A DNA stretch of 64,000 nucleotides, taken from contig NW_026570334.1 of assembly GCF_019649055.1 (NCBI RefSeq), positions 372,001 through 436,000 of the forward strand, in the 5' to 3' direction. Positions 1-14,304 of this stretch are shown in pieces. The position numbers and the translations under genes are program-made. Numbering within the stretch: position 1 is the first letter of the stretch; every line of letters starts with the position of its first letter. Below the pieces are notes generated by a model, which ran no database searches, was not told the DNA's origin, and saw only the letters and a program-made list of their open reading frames with translations. The DNA comes from Paramacrobiotus metropolitanus. Its lineage: Eukaryota; Tardigrada; Eutardigrada; Parachela; Macrobiotidae.

Positions 1-1915
1 AGGTGGCATTTTTCACTGTCAGATCGATCAAAATATTAAATGCACGATATTCCTAATCTTAATGGTGTATGGAATAATCATAAAATGCAACGTGTGCGCC
101 TCGGCAGCCACATATACATGTAGACATGCAAGTGATGCAACTATGAAGACCCTCCAAATGATTGATTAACAACCCAAAGCACGTAGTCTGTCAGAAATTT
201 CGAAGCCTGAACAGAGTAGTGCACAGAAGATCCTTATTCATTTGAGAGTTCTTCTCTGCAACTTGAGCTTACTGGTCGCCCAGCTGGTACTGCATAGCCT
301 TTTTTTCCAGGTATGTGCCTTCGATTGATTGCGTGTCTGACAACAGTGCGCAGCAGCCGGACTTCAGGAAGGCGCAAGATTAACTTCTTCATAAAAATGG
401 GTCATGGTTATTGCAATGCCGAAAGGCCCAGACTGCAGAGCATTGCAGTTCAGAGACGAATCTGTAAGACACTGTTTACCATTTTTCAGACCTCGGTGAT
501 GAAAACTGGGAGGACTCTCCGAAAACAGACAGCGAAATGGCTATTACTGCGAGAGTCAGAAAAAAACGTTTCTATCTGTTAGAAGTTTTGCACAACTGAA
601 GATGCGTGAAAATTCAACGAACGCAAAATGATAAGGAATAGAGAGGTAACTGCAGTTCATGATGGTGTGTAAACGAAATGGCCCAACCTCAGCGCAGAAT
701 AAACATCCCAGTGTTGCCAGCCTTAACGGTATACTTGTAAGCCAGTTTATGGTTAAGTTCAATAAGTCTAAGGTAAATGCTGACTGGCGCGAAGTTTGTG
801 CAATTGCGTAAAAATCGGATCACCGATTTTACAGATGCTGTTAATAAATTTGTCTTTAACTTTTTACGCATGCGGTATTTCGGACTCAGGAATTTAGCAT
901 TGCGCATTCAACATGTTGCTAGGCGCAGATAAGAAAATCGGCCACTATGTGCACACTTCACCATATGCCGGCTAATTTGATCTACAGTAGCTATGTTACT
1001 ATGTATGTAAATAGAACCGAAAGGTCATGCTTACTTTCTAGGCTGCAGCCAAAAAAAGATTGATGAAAACTGGGAGGATGAACTGGGAGGAAAATTGAGA
1101 TTGAGGGAGGATGAAAGCTTTGTTTTCGCCTGTCTCTGCGACGTTCTTTGCGCTCCTCCAGAAAAACTAAATATGTAATCCATAATGTAATCATAGCTAA
1201 TGTGGCTTTTACGTTGGTGTACCCCATAATCACAATCTACCCCCGTTTATTATGGACGCACCTTTTCACACCCTGTTTATTATTGTTACCCCCCTTTTGT
1301 GTTGCATGTAGCGGCTGTGTATTCTTTACTAATACGACATCTCGCTAGCGAGCCAAACAAACAACACTAGACAACAATCACTAAAACAACAAAAGACAAT
1401 TGGTATGCCTTTGCTACGGCGCATTATCCATAATCACAGAACAACAATATTATGCACGAGATATTCTACTGTCGCACGTCACTGTGCCACCACGTACAGC
1501 CATACCACTACACTTTTTTATTAAGTAAATATTGATAGTGCAGCTTAACAGAAAATTGTTTGATGTGTAAATGATTTCAGTAGGTCAAGCTTTCTGCATG
1601 TAGGAACTATATACCGCGATGCCGCTCAGCTAGCTGGATCTGCAAACGCGGTTAATTTTCTTGGGTTCCGCTTATTTGTTGGCATGTACATATGAAAATA
1701 CCGAAAACAGCACTATTGAAAGGTTTTCACCAATGGCCACTAGTTTGAGTTTTATCGGTATCTGCTTCTTTACTGTCTGCACTGCCGACCGGTAACATCT
1801 ACCTGAAGTGAAATGCGGGAGGATTTTACGTGCCTTGAAGGTGACGGGAGCCAGTAATGGATTGCGCGTTTCGATTATTACCTATATCATGTTGTTGTTA
1901 ATAACTTTTTTATTG
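1..1915. other. Gene-poor stretch, no supported feature
   Basis: Only short open frames without recognisable domains, splice-supported exons or RNA genes are seen. A short degenerate repeat of the type 'aactgggagga' occurs at about 504-513 and twice near 1070-1095. Confidence 0.5.
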
Positions 1916-2454
1916 TTAATAGCTTTTTTTCTCGAGCAAATCATGGAACGCTATCATGGAGGAATCCTGTTGTCTCATCTGTTGTAGCATAGCGGTAGTC
2001 CTAGTCAACTGGTGGAAATTTCGGGCAGGAAGAATGCATCTCGGGCTTTTACATAATTCCAGATCATTTTCATCTAGTTTTCCCTGCTTTGTTTGTACTT
2101 TGCACTTATCACCGCTTCCAGAAGCCCAAGCATCGCCAGTGACACCTAACATTTTAATGATACTTCTATCAATGGCTTTTTCCTTTTACGATCATAGTAA
2201 CTAGATACACTTTTAATGCACTCTGTCAGCTGTTCCATAATAATATCGTACAGCAGATCCATTATTCTTTCGCATAATAACAGTAATTTTTGAGCTACCG
2301 CGGAAAAACGTTTACCATTGAATAAACATGCTGTATGGAAATCTGGTGAACTTGTTGCCTCATGTCCTCCGTTTCGATAGAATATTAGTGCTAACGAAAA
2401 AAAGTAGAAGAAGCAGATGGTCATTAAAAATCCGCAAGAAACGTTGCGGGCCAT
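1916..2454 (-). CDS. Possible small secreted protein, frame-broken
   Basis: Two minus-strand frames abut: 2454-2146 (102 codons, hydrophobic N-terminus 'GFLMTICFFYFFSLALIF' like a signal peptide or anchor, then several cysteines) and 2152-1916 (78 codons, 'DKCKVQTKQGK' and 'CKSPRC'). The second frame is -1 relative to the first and is open back to about 2180, so one gene with a single frame break or a missed intron is possible. No family is recognised and no clear splice pair joins the halves. It may be chance coding potential. Confidence 0.2.
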
Positions 2455-3397
2455 ATAGTTCCTCAGCGCATGGATGATTTTGTCCAGATATTCTCAACCA
2501 AAATTCAAAGAAAAAATTCAGAGAAACTGTTCGGGATTTTGAATGGCGCACTTGAATAATTTGCACAGCCGAATACGTGTACAAGCCGGGCGACCAACTT
2601 CTTGCGTGAAGGTGCTTGTGTTTTAAGCTGGATCAACGCGGTTCTCTAGGGGCTGTATTGTATTACTGTATATACAATAAAGATATCTTCACTGCATACA
2701 ATGCAGTGAAGCCCCTTGAGTAGGGCGATGGCTGGATACTGGCTCATAAAAAGCAGCCAGTACACTACAATTGTCGCAATTACAAATGTATCTAACTCTA
2801 CGGTGACTTATTACGACAGATAAATTTTTTTGATAAATTCTTTGATCACGCATCAGCAGTGCTAAATGAATCAGTAACGCCTAAAAAGTGCGGCGTGGCG
2901 TGCAGTGGCTTAGCGTAACCCTGGAATCTGCATTTCTCGGTGCACCTTTACGAAAGAGATTAATCACCGGGAATTAAGAATCAATACAGCGAATTACATA
3001 AATTTGTGTGTTACGCCCAACTTCACACTACGGCGCGCCACGCCCCACTGCTTAGACACGTAATTTGCATTTGGCTGGCTGGTGCTTGTTGCACGCCATA
3101 TAAATGTATGAGCATAATAGTAACTGCTTGGTGGAAGGTGGCTAGAAAATGGTCGATGCAAGCGACAGTCTGACTGCGGGAGCGCATTTAGGGAATTTGA
3201 TAAGCGTAGTGAAGTGGCCACCGTAGTGAAGCGCAAACTTCGCGTTAGCTGTACCTTTACGTAGGAAATTACCGGACAAGCTTGTACATAAGCATAACTA
3301 TGAAAAAGTCTTCATTCTAGCGAATATCCTTTACTTTTTTCCTTTATCTAACCTGCATACTAGCTAGTCCACGGTGATTCATTTGTCTGCATGTTAG
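2455..3397. other. No gene seen; one short hairpin
   Basis: No supported coding region. A perfect inverted repeat with 11-bp arms (2687-2697 and 2701-2711) and a 3-nt loop is the only structure noted. Confidence 0.45.
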
Positions 3398-6300
3398 TCA
3401 GAAATAGCCATCCCTTCCGTATTTGCAATACGGACGGCATCTGGGAATGCAGTCGCATTCGATATCGTAACCATAACGGCCATCATCTTCGCACGGGGGC
3501 GTTCTTTCCCGTTTTGGACGGTTCGTAGCAATATTCTCCAAACAAACAATCAGTTCTTCATAAGATCTCACTACACATCTGGTCACAGTGTACGGATCAG
3601 GATCCGGCAAACCGCAGAAATCTCTACTCGCGAATGACCCGTTCTTAATCACAATGACCTTTGCCATGTGGAACAGAGCTTGCAGTTCAGCGAAGACGTC
3701 GTATAGCTCGGTTAACGGGTAACTGTCTTTCACTGTAACTTCACAATCGTCCAAAATAAGAGTCCCCAATTGAATACTGTGAAATTTCGGACCGCAGAGG
3801 AATACTGGTGGAATTTCGGAGATTTTCTTTCCCGCCAGTCGCAATGTTAGCGTGAGCCGATTGACCCTGTTGGCAATTTTTCGAGACAAGTAGTCTGTGC
3901 TTTCTTTTCCAGCGTACCAGACTTTGCCGGCTGCCGACTGGAAAATAAGTCCGCTTGCTGGACAATCTGGATCGCGAGAGTCGATCAAATATACATGGTG
4001 CAGAACGGATTCGTGGCATAAAACGCCATTCCATCGGTTACAAACCCTAAGAGGCAAATCATTTTCAAAGCAGCATTGAGACTGTTCAGAACGTCAATGA
4101 GAGTGCTTTACATAAATCTGTTAACAGACGTTAACAGACCAATCAGCACAGCGAGTTAAAACTTATCATAGTCAGCCACAAAATTAAATCTTTTGAACTC
4201 CTAAATTTTGATTTGATTTTACCGATTTTATCCTCGTACCCCGTTGCGAGCTGCTCGTAAGCTAAATAAATTTGTTACTTCTTCGATTTCAGAATTTTTT
4301 GCGTGCGTATTACTACACACATGGATTAGAGCCCTGATCTCTCGCATTCGGGAGTTTTGAATGTCTACAGAACGGTTTGTACACTTCGCATTACGTACAT
4401 GCGTAGCCGGCATTTAGGTGGATGTTCAAAGAAATCTCGAACAGGCCGTAACCGTTCCTGATAAAAGCCATACCTGTTATGCGGCGACTTATGCCCAAGT
4501 TCATTTTTTTTCGAATCCACGTTTAAGCAGTTTCTGCCAATGTTCGGCAGAAACGTGAAAGAGATTTCACTGAATATCTGCTTTCCTACCGACAGTGCTT
4601 GCAGACATATGCACAGTGCACAAACAAAATTTGTGTTTGCACGTGCATGTCCGCAGGATACTTTACTGCGTACAAATTTACCGTACACTAACACACCCGT
4701 ACGACACTAACACTAACCACCAGTACGACGATATAAAACTAAGATGTCGAGAGGTTTCTCCACGATAGCGAAGTCAGTGATGGAAGTTATAACATCAGAT
4801 AGATATTAAAGGGAATTTGGAAGCGCCAGGTAACGAAAATTAATAACAGGATGGAAGCAATAAATAATAATCCACAAGGGAAAATTACGACTCCCATCGC
4901 CGCAACGAAAACTTCCGGTGTACCGCCGGATTTAGTTCTTCTGTAGACCGTATCGTACACAGTTTTGTACGAGTTGTACAAACGTTTTGTACGCGATCAA
5001 GCCTGTGGGTCGGAATGGTTTTTGCAAAAAGTCAACCACGTTTCGACTGTGTAAATGTAAATGCTTCATAAATGAAAATGCGAGTAAATCCTTCGACTGC
5101 GTAAATGCATTATAGAACTGCCACTTTTGTACTCGTAGTCAATCAGTTATCCACTGCGTTCGATTCGGCAATGGCCGCCTTCTGTCAGTAGAAAACAGTG
5201 ATTTCGGCTTTTGCTAGATCTTTCTTCGTGAAGATTGTTTCTATTGCGTGAGTATATAAAGCATAACCTTTATTATGTTGTATCACTTGTGAAGCATTTG
5301 TGTTCTTAAATCAGAATCCGTAACGTTAACCCAGTCAGTGTAAAAACTACTGCTGCAGTTATTGTGCACTGGAAGTATCCGGATAGCAAGCACTGCACTT
5401 ACCGTCGCAAACGGGATTGAGTCAGCGAATCCACATGGCCAAATACTTCGACAAGGACATCGAGACATATTTCGTTTATCATCGCTGTTAAGGAAATCAA
5501 CTGGAATTACTGTACCGTGTTATCGTTTTATCTCGTATTTCGGTCACTTAAAATAAACGGTTTCAAAATTTGGTCACTATCACCACCCTATATGGCGCGC
5601 TACATGAATAGCTGCTGATCGCACAACTTTCTGTGTGTGTTTTTTACATTATGCCTGTAATCATCGAAACAAAACTTAAAATACCGCAATTTAAAATTTC
5701 TTAAATTTGCGTAAGTGGAAGAGCGGTTCACTTTACATTGCACCCGGTTCAATTCCTTGTTCTTCGTTTGGTGTTTTTTCTATGAAATAATTTTCTCTTG
5801 TTTAAGCTTCGAAATTTATGAGAGAAGTTTTTACGATGAAAACTATTCATGTCATTTCTGGTATTTTATTGTCCGGAAATTTAAACACCAGCTGACTGAA
5901 ATATGAAAACGTATACTGTACTTACAATTACCGATATACGAGAAAAAAACGAAGTACAAATTTTCGTAAGCAGCTGCTGCGTTTTCTAAAGGTACAAGTA
6001 GCGCTAGTTTGATAGATAATCAAAAAACAAATAAGTACATAATAAAATTTTCCAGGAATTTGGACAACGGACAAGCGCAACAAGACATGATAGGTTGCAG
6101 AGTACATCTGATAAAGGACAGAATAAATATACAGCACTAACGGTACCGCCATTGTTCCTGATTAGTATACCTTAGTGCAAGTAGTTTCATAAATTCAAAT
6201 TCCTTACCGCTGTCCTTGGGTGTCCAATCAACTGCCCCGCCAGATCCCGATGGCTTGGAAGGGTTTTGATCTTTAATTGCAAAACGCTCTATTAGTTCGT

Positions 6301-7039
6301 CATGATCAGCAACGCACCGATAATCTCCCCTCGATATTGCGGCTGCTCGGTAGGCCCAATAAGCTGGCAAACCGAAGATCATGTTCAGATAATTTTTTTT
6401 CAGACAACCCGAGCCAGGATTGTCTACGGTGTTATCCATGAAAGTTACACCATGTTGGTTAACCGTCACACAAGTGGTTCCGCTATCAACTATCACACCG
6501 AAATGCTGGTGTCGCGGATTAGTTAGATTGAATAACTTGGTTAGGTCACTGTCGTTTCTCCGGTATGTCTTGGAGGTAACGGGGTGCGTGGTAAATACAT
6601 CCTCTATCGCCACACTGCCGCAGCAATCATACCGGAAGGTGCGCATGGCCGGCACAACTTCCCAGTGTGTTTGACCGTCGAACTCAATTTCCACGCTAAC
6701 ATAGGCACCATACGTGTCCGGTAGCTCGAAAAGATGGCTTTTTGCACGCTGCCATTTGAAGGGCTTCTTTTCATCACGTCGAACAGCAACAAACAGACAT
6801 ACCGGATGTGGAGCAGGTTCGCAAAAATCGTTGTATCGGGAGTGGACACACTTGGGGATCTGTGTGGTGGATGGCAAAAAGAGTCTGCCGAACGGTATCC
6901 ACTGGGTAGAATTTGTGGGGATGTCAAAGTTGATCGAACAGCCAGTTTCATTGATATCTTGTACTTGGCCCCAAAGCCAGCCATCGGTGATGTCCTGGAT
7001 GATGACACTATTATTCAAGTTAATTACCAAAGAACACAT
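3398..7039 (-). CDS. F-box family paralogue A, three exons
   Basis: Three exons are proposed: 7039-6208, 5484-5403 and 4046-3398, joined in phases 1 and 2, giving 1563 nt (520 residues plus stop). Donors read GTAAGG and GTAAGT; acceptors end AACAG and CTTAG. Exon 1 carries a conserved block ('INLNNSVI', 'WLWGQVQDI', 'WIPFGRLFLP', 'FVAVRRDE') that resembles a Tudor/agenet-like beta barrel (inference). Exon 2 is F-box-like ('LDVLVEVFGHVDSLTQSRLR'). Exon 3 continues 'RVCNRWNGVLCHES' with leucine-rich stretches and ends cysteine-rich. F-box proteins are substrate adaptors of SCF ubiquitin ligases; the target here is unknown. The two introns are 723 and 1356 bp. The second contains a 64-codon hydrophobic frame (4981-4787) that might be a GPCR TM1 relic. 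An alternative is two separate genes, but the shared phases in B and C argue for one. Confidence 0.72.
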
Positions 7040-9673
7040 TGTTAGCTGTCGCGAGAAGCAAAAATTTATTTACATATATTAGATGCTGCACTTGTAGTGG
7101 CAATTGGCAGATAAGGCTAAACAAAACTGCTAAACTGATTTATTTCGTTTGCCTGAAAAGAGCAAAGAGTAAGAGGCCATGTCCGTTATACTCGGTTAGA
7201 GAGTTAAGCAGCACTCGGAATTTCCTCTTTATGAAGAATTCGCTAGTCAAACTGGCTAAACGGTTCATAGAGGTGCAGAGTCTTGAATTTATTTACAGAG
7301 GCTGCTTTAAACCAAAGCTAGCAGATGAGTACAGAATAATTTCCAAAAACTATCGAAGGACGCTGGTCTGACCTCTCTTTTAATCAACGCAGCTGGCGTG
7401 GCTTACGTGACGGCGGTATATGCCTGCTTCTTGGTTTAAATAAAGCCAATAGACTCTAGTGGCTTTATTTCAACCAGTAGACTAAAAGCTGTCTTTGGCT
7501 GCGTACGATTCTTCTGACGTTGGAGATGGAAAGACGAACCTACATGTGGCTGTTTCATCTGAAAATAGGCCATCAAATAAGTGTGGCGACTCATTGTTTA
7601 GAATCGTACGACAGACATACATTCAAATAATCCGACCGAATTGTCAAATAATTTTACTGCAGTATTCATGACCGGGAACGCGGGCATCTGCTTGTGAGCT
7701 GTGTCACAGAACACTGGGTGAGCGCGAGGACTATTAACCTGTACGTGAGCAGCAGCTCACAAGAGTCACAACGATGGGGTGAGAAGCTAAAAAGCTTACA
7801 GCGTGAAAACAGGAAGCGCTATTCGCGTACTGTTGGGTATGTATTTAACTGTTGGGTATGTATTTCCATTTGCAACCTTGCGGCAAGGAAAGGGATCCGA
7901 TAATAGTTCATAGCACATGGTATCAAATTCGTGTATATGCATTGGAAGTTGAAACTACCACTTACGCGTACTCTAAATTTTTTTATATCTTTTTAAGTTA
8001 GGAAAATTATGAGAAAAACGAACATACGTTAGTTTTTTTACATCAGTTTTTTTGACAAATGATCTGCATACTACTTACTGTATATACAGGCCTGAAAACC
8101 GTTCGTACCCGCAACATCCGGTAGGGTAGCTATAGACTGAGTTGCCACTTGCCAGTTAGTGCGAGTAGACTCCGAAACGTACAAGTCGAGGCAAGACCTG
8201 CGGCATCCTGCAAGCGTTGCCTGTTGAAAAAGGTCAGACAAGCATTTTTCAGAAACCCACACGGCATGTCGGTTTTGAACTTAATGATCGGGATGGGTTG
8301 CAAATATGTAACGAATTACGATTAGCTTAAGGTTTAATACTAATGTGTATCTATTATGTACCGTGCCAGTTTCCGAATATTCAATCGATTGGTTGTACAA
8401 CGAAATGTTTGCACTTTAGAGCTGCGAATCGTTTTACTGGAAATAGTGGCGTTCTGGGACACCCACCTTCTCGGGCAGAAGTGTCCCGCCTCCACAATGC
8501 AAATTAAGCATTAAATGCGCTGCGTCTGATGCAGTGAACTGTGACATGATTGGCATGTACGTGGTACGACTAGAAGGTTGTTTCATTTATGTAGTGCAGT
8601 GTTGCGGGTGTAAATTCGCTTAAAGTGAAACAAGTTACGCTCTACGGACGCTGCGCTTCCGTGACGCCGGACGAGCTCATGGTCGAAGGTCTTTTTGTTT
8701 AGCGGAAATAAATCCAGACAATCTTGTTCGCAGATATGGAATGCGTGAATAAAGGGTCGTGCATGTTTGGAGGTATGCATGTTTATATAAAACTGTAAAT
8801 CAGCTTCTATCATTGATCCTGCATTTTTAGCAAGACGGCAAATATTGCCGAAGGTTGACATGTATAATTACTACCTAGATGTGTAGTGAGTTTTCATTTC
8901 ATGGAATTAAAAGTCAGTTGACAACACTAATATCTACAAATGCACGAAAAATCGAAATTTAAGATCCGGATCCACGGCAAAGTACCCCGCCAACTTTGCT
9001 AACGTCTAAGTAAACGCCAATACATATCGATGTTCTGATGTTCTAAATCCCTTATATACGGTGATTATCTTACCACTTTACAAGAAACCATGTATTTTCC
9101 ATGTATTATGTATTGATTATATTGCAAACGCTTTTCTTCGACTATACAACTATACAGTATACACTATAGTCCCTTCGTTAGCTATACATAAGTTTTTCCT
9201 GAACCGTTTGGCAATAACAAAAAATTTACCGGAAAAAGGCCAAAGAACTGGAATCAAAGTTCGTTTCACGCACTTGTATTGCACACAAGAAACAAAATAT
9301 AAGTAGTTTACTGTTGTCTTTTTAAATACATTTATGTGGGGCTCTTTGCGTTGCCCTTGCTATCAGCAGCAAACAATGAACCAACACCTGCGCTGAACTT
9401 GTACTCTGGTAAAGAATAACATGGTTTCAACAATGCGGCAAAAGATTGAATAGTTGCCAAATGTACATCGTTGAGAAGAGAGACAAATATCAACCAGCAG
9501 GTAACGCGAAAAGCCAGGTACATGATGATAAAATGCAATGCACTAATAATACAATACAGTACAGTGCTTAATTCCACACAACTTCATGGACAGGTTTGCA
9601 GGTACAGCTTTTTCGGAACTGGCATATAACGTTTCGACCTCAAGCACACTGCTGCTCTGGAAATTTCTAATGC
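7040..9673. other. Gene-poor intergenic stretch
   Basis: No supported gene. Open frames here are short and lack domains or splice support. It holds one relic of a dispersed repeat (listed separately at 7920-8130). Confidence 0.45.
7920..8130 (+). repeat. Relic of the 60.5-kb foldback repeat
   Basis: The segments near 7921-7945 ('tatcaaattcgtgtatatgc') and 8090-8125 ('tgaaaaccgttcgtaccc', 'gcaacatccggtagggtag') match, with mismatches, two conserved parts of the foldback repeat at 60481-61151. They are in the same order, but the part between them is shortened. A weaker match to the same family lies near 28890-28925. Confidence 0.5.
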
Positions 9674-10747
9674 CTATTTATCATGAGGATCAGGCGCTTG
9701 CTGATGAAGACGCATCGCAATATTTTGGCATTTCGTGTTATCCTTACGCCAGTTACCCATACATTTCTTCCACAAAACACGAATGTGACACTGCAGATCC
9801 CCAATACTCAGATAGAAGAATACCGGATCCAGTAAGCCTTGTAGCGAGTACAGCACCGAGGCGAATTGGATAAACACCAACAGCTTCGTTCATGGAATAA
9901 AGTTAAAGAGTATAAAATAAGCCAACGTGGGAATCCAGCACAGCACAACAACTACGGTGAACAAGGTTAATACAATAAACGGCCGCGACACGGCGTTCTC
10001 GCGGTACTTAACCGGTTCTGCATTGGGCGCAACCGGCAAACGCGGTGCCACACCGTCCGTTTTCCCGCGCAAGGCGGCTGAAGCTTTTCTCCTCTGCAAC
10101 GTTTTCCATAGCAGCACCAGATAACAGACGGGCATGTATACCTTCGGCAGATCGAACACCACCACGGTTGTAAAGGTCGTCCACACGAGCTGTCGTGACG
10201 CGTTCAACCAGCAGCCGTTCTCCACGGGGAGGCGGTAATACAGCGCATCCAGTAAAATGCCCGGCAACATAAGAATGTGTACATAAAGGACCGCGCCTAA
10301 ACAGAACGCAGCCGCCAAGCGGATAGTGTGGTGACTGCGGTAGGACATCGGTCCAAACAAGGCCCATGCGCGACTTAGACTGACCAGCAGATGCAGGTGT
10401 ACGGTGACGGCGGCGATAACGTAATTGCTGTAGAGGCGCACTGTGCATCCCGCGACGCCCATTGTCCAATGAATATAAGAGAAGGGTATATTTAAGATCT
10501 CCAGTGCGCCAGATGAAGACGCAAAGACGATGTTGCTGAACAGAATCGCATTTACGTAAGTGTTAAAAGGAGTTCGTAATTTCTCGTTGTGCATTATCAG
10601 GATCAGGACGCCGGTGTTTGTTAAAAGGGTAGCGCTTGTGGCGCTGATCAGCCAGTTTGAGAGAGGCGATTCGATATGGTCGTTACTCGCCGATGAATTG
10701 GAAATGGCAGCAGAAATATTCAGAGTGGTATTCAGGAAAAGAAGCAT
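9674..10747 (-). pseudogene. Rhodopsin-like GPCR with in-frame stop before TM7
   Basis: The first 285 codons (10747-9890) encode an extracellular N-terminus with several N-X-S/T sites and six hydrophobic segments. 'SRAW' stands at the end of TM3 in place of DRY, and 'CWIP' is in TM6. A TGA at 9892-9890 interrupts the same reading frame in the third extracellular loop. The frame then continues to 9674 and supplies TM7 with 'LLDPVFFY' (an NPxxY-like motif) and a basic tail. No GT-AG pair of sensible size and phase removes the stop. The gene is therefore either a recent pseudogene, a polymorphic null allele or a sequencing error. Ligand is unknown; the receptor resembles the broken one at 54.6-55.6 kb in layout. 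Confidence 0.7.
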
Positions 10748-13600
10748 AGTGGTGTTTGCTGTGGTACTTTGTCATAAATAATTTATCGAATACGAAAACG
10801 GTGTGTCAATCAGACAAGAGAACTTCGGAAGATTGACCTGATGCACGAGGGTGGCGTTTTAATTATGTACTCGACGTAACTAACGTTGGATGTTTGCAAC
10901 AGCAAGGCAAGTATTCTTGAACCTTCGTAATAACGTCTTATGACATTTCCGTGTCTTTGACATTTATCCTATTTCTAGCATTTTATGTGGCTAACGTGGA
11001 TCGAAGTTTTCTGAACCATGATTGGCACGTAACCGATAACAAAAGAATTTTCGGGTATTAAATCGCTGTTTTGCAGGAGAACGAGCGCGTACAGTAGCTA
11101 CCGGTAGCATTCACGCGATTGTGTATAATTCCGCAGTGACAGCACGTACTACGCACGTTGTGCTTCCGTAATTGCAATTTGCAAACGAACTAGTGGCTGT
11201 AAACGCTCCCGTTACAAGAGCGTCTTTCATCCATCGGACACAGAAAGGTTCATCCTGTGTCAGCCAGATGTCGCCAAGCATACTAAGAGCAGATATTGTC
11301 GACAGAGCATACTAAGAGCAGATAGCAGATGTTAATCCCGAATGTCGTGAAATGCTCGTAACATGCGGTGGCGCAGCCAAAAAAAATTAAAATGTGGCGT
11401 AATCAACCCAGTTGATGTTGCAGCGATACTATTTGAGCTGATGCTCCTTGAGGAAAAAGCTTGTATTTTGCACTGCAGGCGGAAGACAAACTGAACAACG
11501 GGAAGTGCTTGGTCTTGGTAAGTTAGCGATGTAACCATATGCTGTACATTGGTTTCCGGCTCAACTTTCAGCGCTTCTGTGTATCAGATAGCTATGGCAC
11601 AATTTTGATCGCAGTAACGCAGTGTAACGCAGTGTGTAACGCAGTGTTGCGGACGCATTCCTTGGTTTCAGACGAAAAATAACGCGAATGACCAAGTAGG
11701 CTACAACAACTGCGATTCTTGTTGGGGAAAAACAGCAAGTCGTCTCGGATTTCGAGCAGAGAAACATCCAGTTACAATTGATTCGGTTGTCCGCCGACCT
11801 GTTCAAACAAAAGTGGTACTCCTTTCTTCTCCCAAATAATATATCTGGTGGCAGTATAGTGTCTCCCTGTGCAAGGTTATAAATTAAGTACACACAGTTC
11901 TGACTCTATGTCAGTACATTTAATATAATATTATATGTTCATAGATCTTGATGGGAAGTGATTTCCTTATTTTGTACAAAGTAGAGAGCTGAAGGCATGG
12001 ATATTTGCAGAAAGTTTTTATAAATTATTTATTATAAAATTTCTACTTTTCAGGATGAACTGTTTCCTTAGTACATTACATTGTCTGAAGCTGGTTAAAT
12101 TGATTATGCGATACCGGATTAAGGAATGACCCTTACATTTGCTTTATTCCTAGCAAATGGGTCATGAATACGGAATGGAGAAACATGCAGACTGCAGAGT
12201 GAAGATCATCGCAGAACAGAGACATCTATTCCACACTGAGTGCTTTTTATTCTCTGATTCGAGATAGAAAGCAAGAACACTAAATAACGGCCTGTCTGTC
12301 ATCCTGTCATCCCTCACCTGTTTTGGTAAAAAAAATGAAAAAATGCAGCCTTTATTGCGATTGAATCCGTACTCCTAACTTCAGCTGAGTTTCTACCCGT
12401 TTGCACCCCTCTTGCGAGAAAAAACACCACTGCGGACTCGTAAACAGTTCTATAGTGTACGTTACTGCTTTTGGTGCTCAAAACATTGAACTACACCGAT
12501 TTAAACTCAAAATGTGCGCGCAATAACCGGCTGCTGTACTATCACCGAAAAAAGTTTAAAAACTCGGACGCGTCAAATAATTCACCTATCTATCCGACTC
12601 CGACCAAATTTACCATTATGGTAAATCTATATCTAAAGATCATTCTGAACCATTATGGTGATGATAACTTAAAAAACAAAGATGCAATGAATTTTCGAAA
12701 ATTTTAAACTCTTATAACTTGGTCAATTTACATCTGACCAGCTTCATTTTGGTTCAGAATGTGTATGGGAATTTACTCCATGTGATGGAGCGATCGAACT
12801 TGGAGTCGGATAAAACACCGAATTATTTGCCCCACATTTGCTATTTTGAGAAAACGAATTTTTTGTGAACGGTATAGACTAGGCTGGGCAGCAAACCTAT
12901 TCTTGGTGCGAGTGCTGCGCATTCTGTTGCCTCTTTGGGTCACGTATTGTTTCAGCTGAGCCTGAGCAGGAATGACTCTCTGACACTGAAGCGCCGGTGG
13001 TGAATGGAGATGGAGATGAAAACAGGGCAATAAATTTCATTGTTCTACCTGATCATTTATGATAGCGCGCGTATCTTCTGGTTCTTATACAAACATTTGC
13101 TGCCGCTGATAATTTCGTGGCTTGTGGTCAGCAAACTTGCCATCCCGCCAGAACAGAGATGTCTCCTCTTCTGCGCAGTATTAAAACCTTGTAAAAGGTT
13201 TCTGCTCGATCATAGTTTTTAAAATAGGTAACGGTGTACAATTTTTTCATAAAAGCTTGATTCACATCAGTAGATAGAGAAATGAATTCTCTATCGATTC
13301 CTGTGTAATTTAAAATGGCGTAATGTGAGTAGAAATTCACCTTCAGCAGGCGCGCAAGCCTGCATTTTTGTACATCATTCAAATGCTCTTATAGTTGCAA
13401 GTGGGGACAGGCCAATATACGATCATATGCCTATGTCACTTATGTCATTCAAAGTAAATTAAGTTAAAGCTTAAGTTTCCCCGGCTGACCAAAAACCCGC
13501 TACCTATCTAACATACAGTACATTTAACGATTAGATGTAATTTTCAAAAATTTTCACTTCATAATACTGAAAAGAAACTCGGGAAAAAAGGAAAGTCAGG
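10748..13600. other. Gene-poor stretch
   Basis: No convincing coding exons. Frames of 60-110 codons on both strands lack domains and biased composition. A short triplication of 'acgcagtg' occurs near 11610-11650. Confidence 0.4.
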
Positions 13601-14304
13601 GAAACTTATTCATAGCAACGTTAAACTGGCCTCTTCCGTATGCAACGTAAGTTCGTATCTGTACTTGTACGCACTGCTCTCGGAGAAGCGCTCACGCTGC
13701 ATAGAGAAAACACAACAAAGCCGCAACTCCTCGAAAAATCACTTTATTTCCTTGAAATAAAGACTAGAAAGGTGACAACCAAAACAAATCTAAAGGGAAA
13801 AAGGCATGAAATCCGAGAGCTAATGAGGAATCGATGTTGTCGATTCCGATGCTGGCACTCGAGTGGTAAAACACGCTTTAGCGTGTGTGCAGGATGGCAA
13901 AAATGGCAAGCCGGGCCATGATGGTGAGGCGTCCGTGCCAATATCCTGTGCACTATGCACAACACTCTGACATGCCACGGGACGGGATGCCGAGGCCCCT
14001 TGAGGCTCAAAAACAGGAATGAGAAAAACAAGGAAATGCATGTTAAATGCAACATAATGAGCAGGTTTTATTAAAAAAATTGTGCCAATTATTCCATCAC
14101 AGGTTAGTGAGAACACACGCTGCAAAATGCGGCGTTTAATTAATCAAGACGAGTTATAACTCGTAACAAAAATCCGGTAAAATTAATCCGGTCGAATCCC
14201 ATTCCACACGTTTTAATCCGTGTTATTTTGCAGGTTTATTCCGGAGCTTTTCCTCCAACCATACGCATTGTTGCGTCGATCCACGACATATGTACAACTT
14301 AGTG

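Noticed and set aside
4365-4981. 109- and 64-codon minus frames
   Set aside because: They lie in intron 2 of F-box paralogue A; one is hydrophobic like a GPCR TM1, but no other receptor segments follow.
9890-9935. 45-bp intron removing the GPCR stop
   Set aside because: The only GT...AG pair nearby is too short, deletes the end of TM6 and changes the frame.
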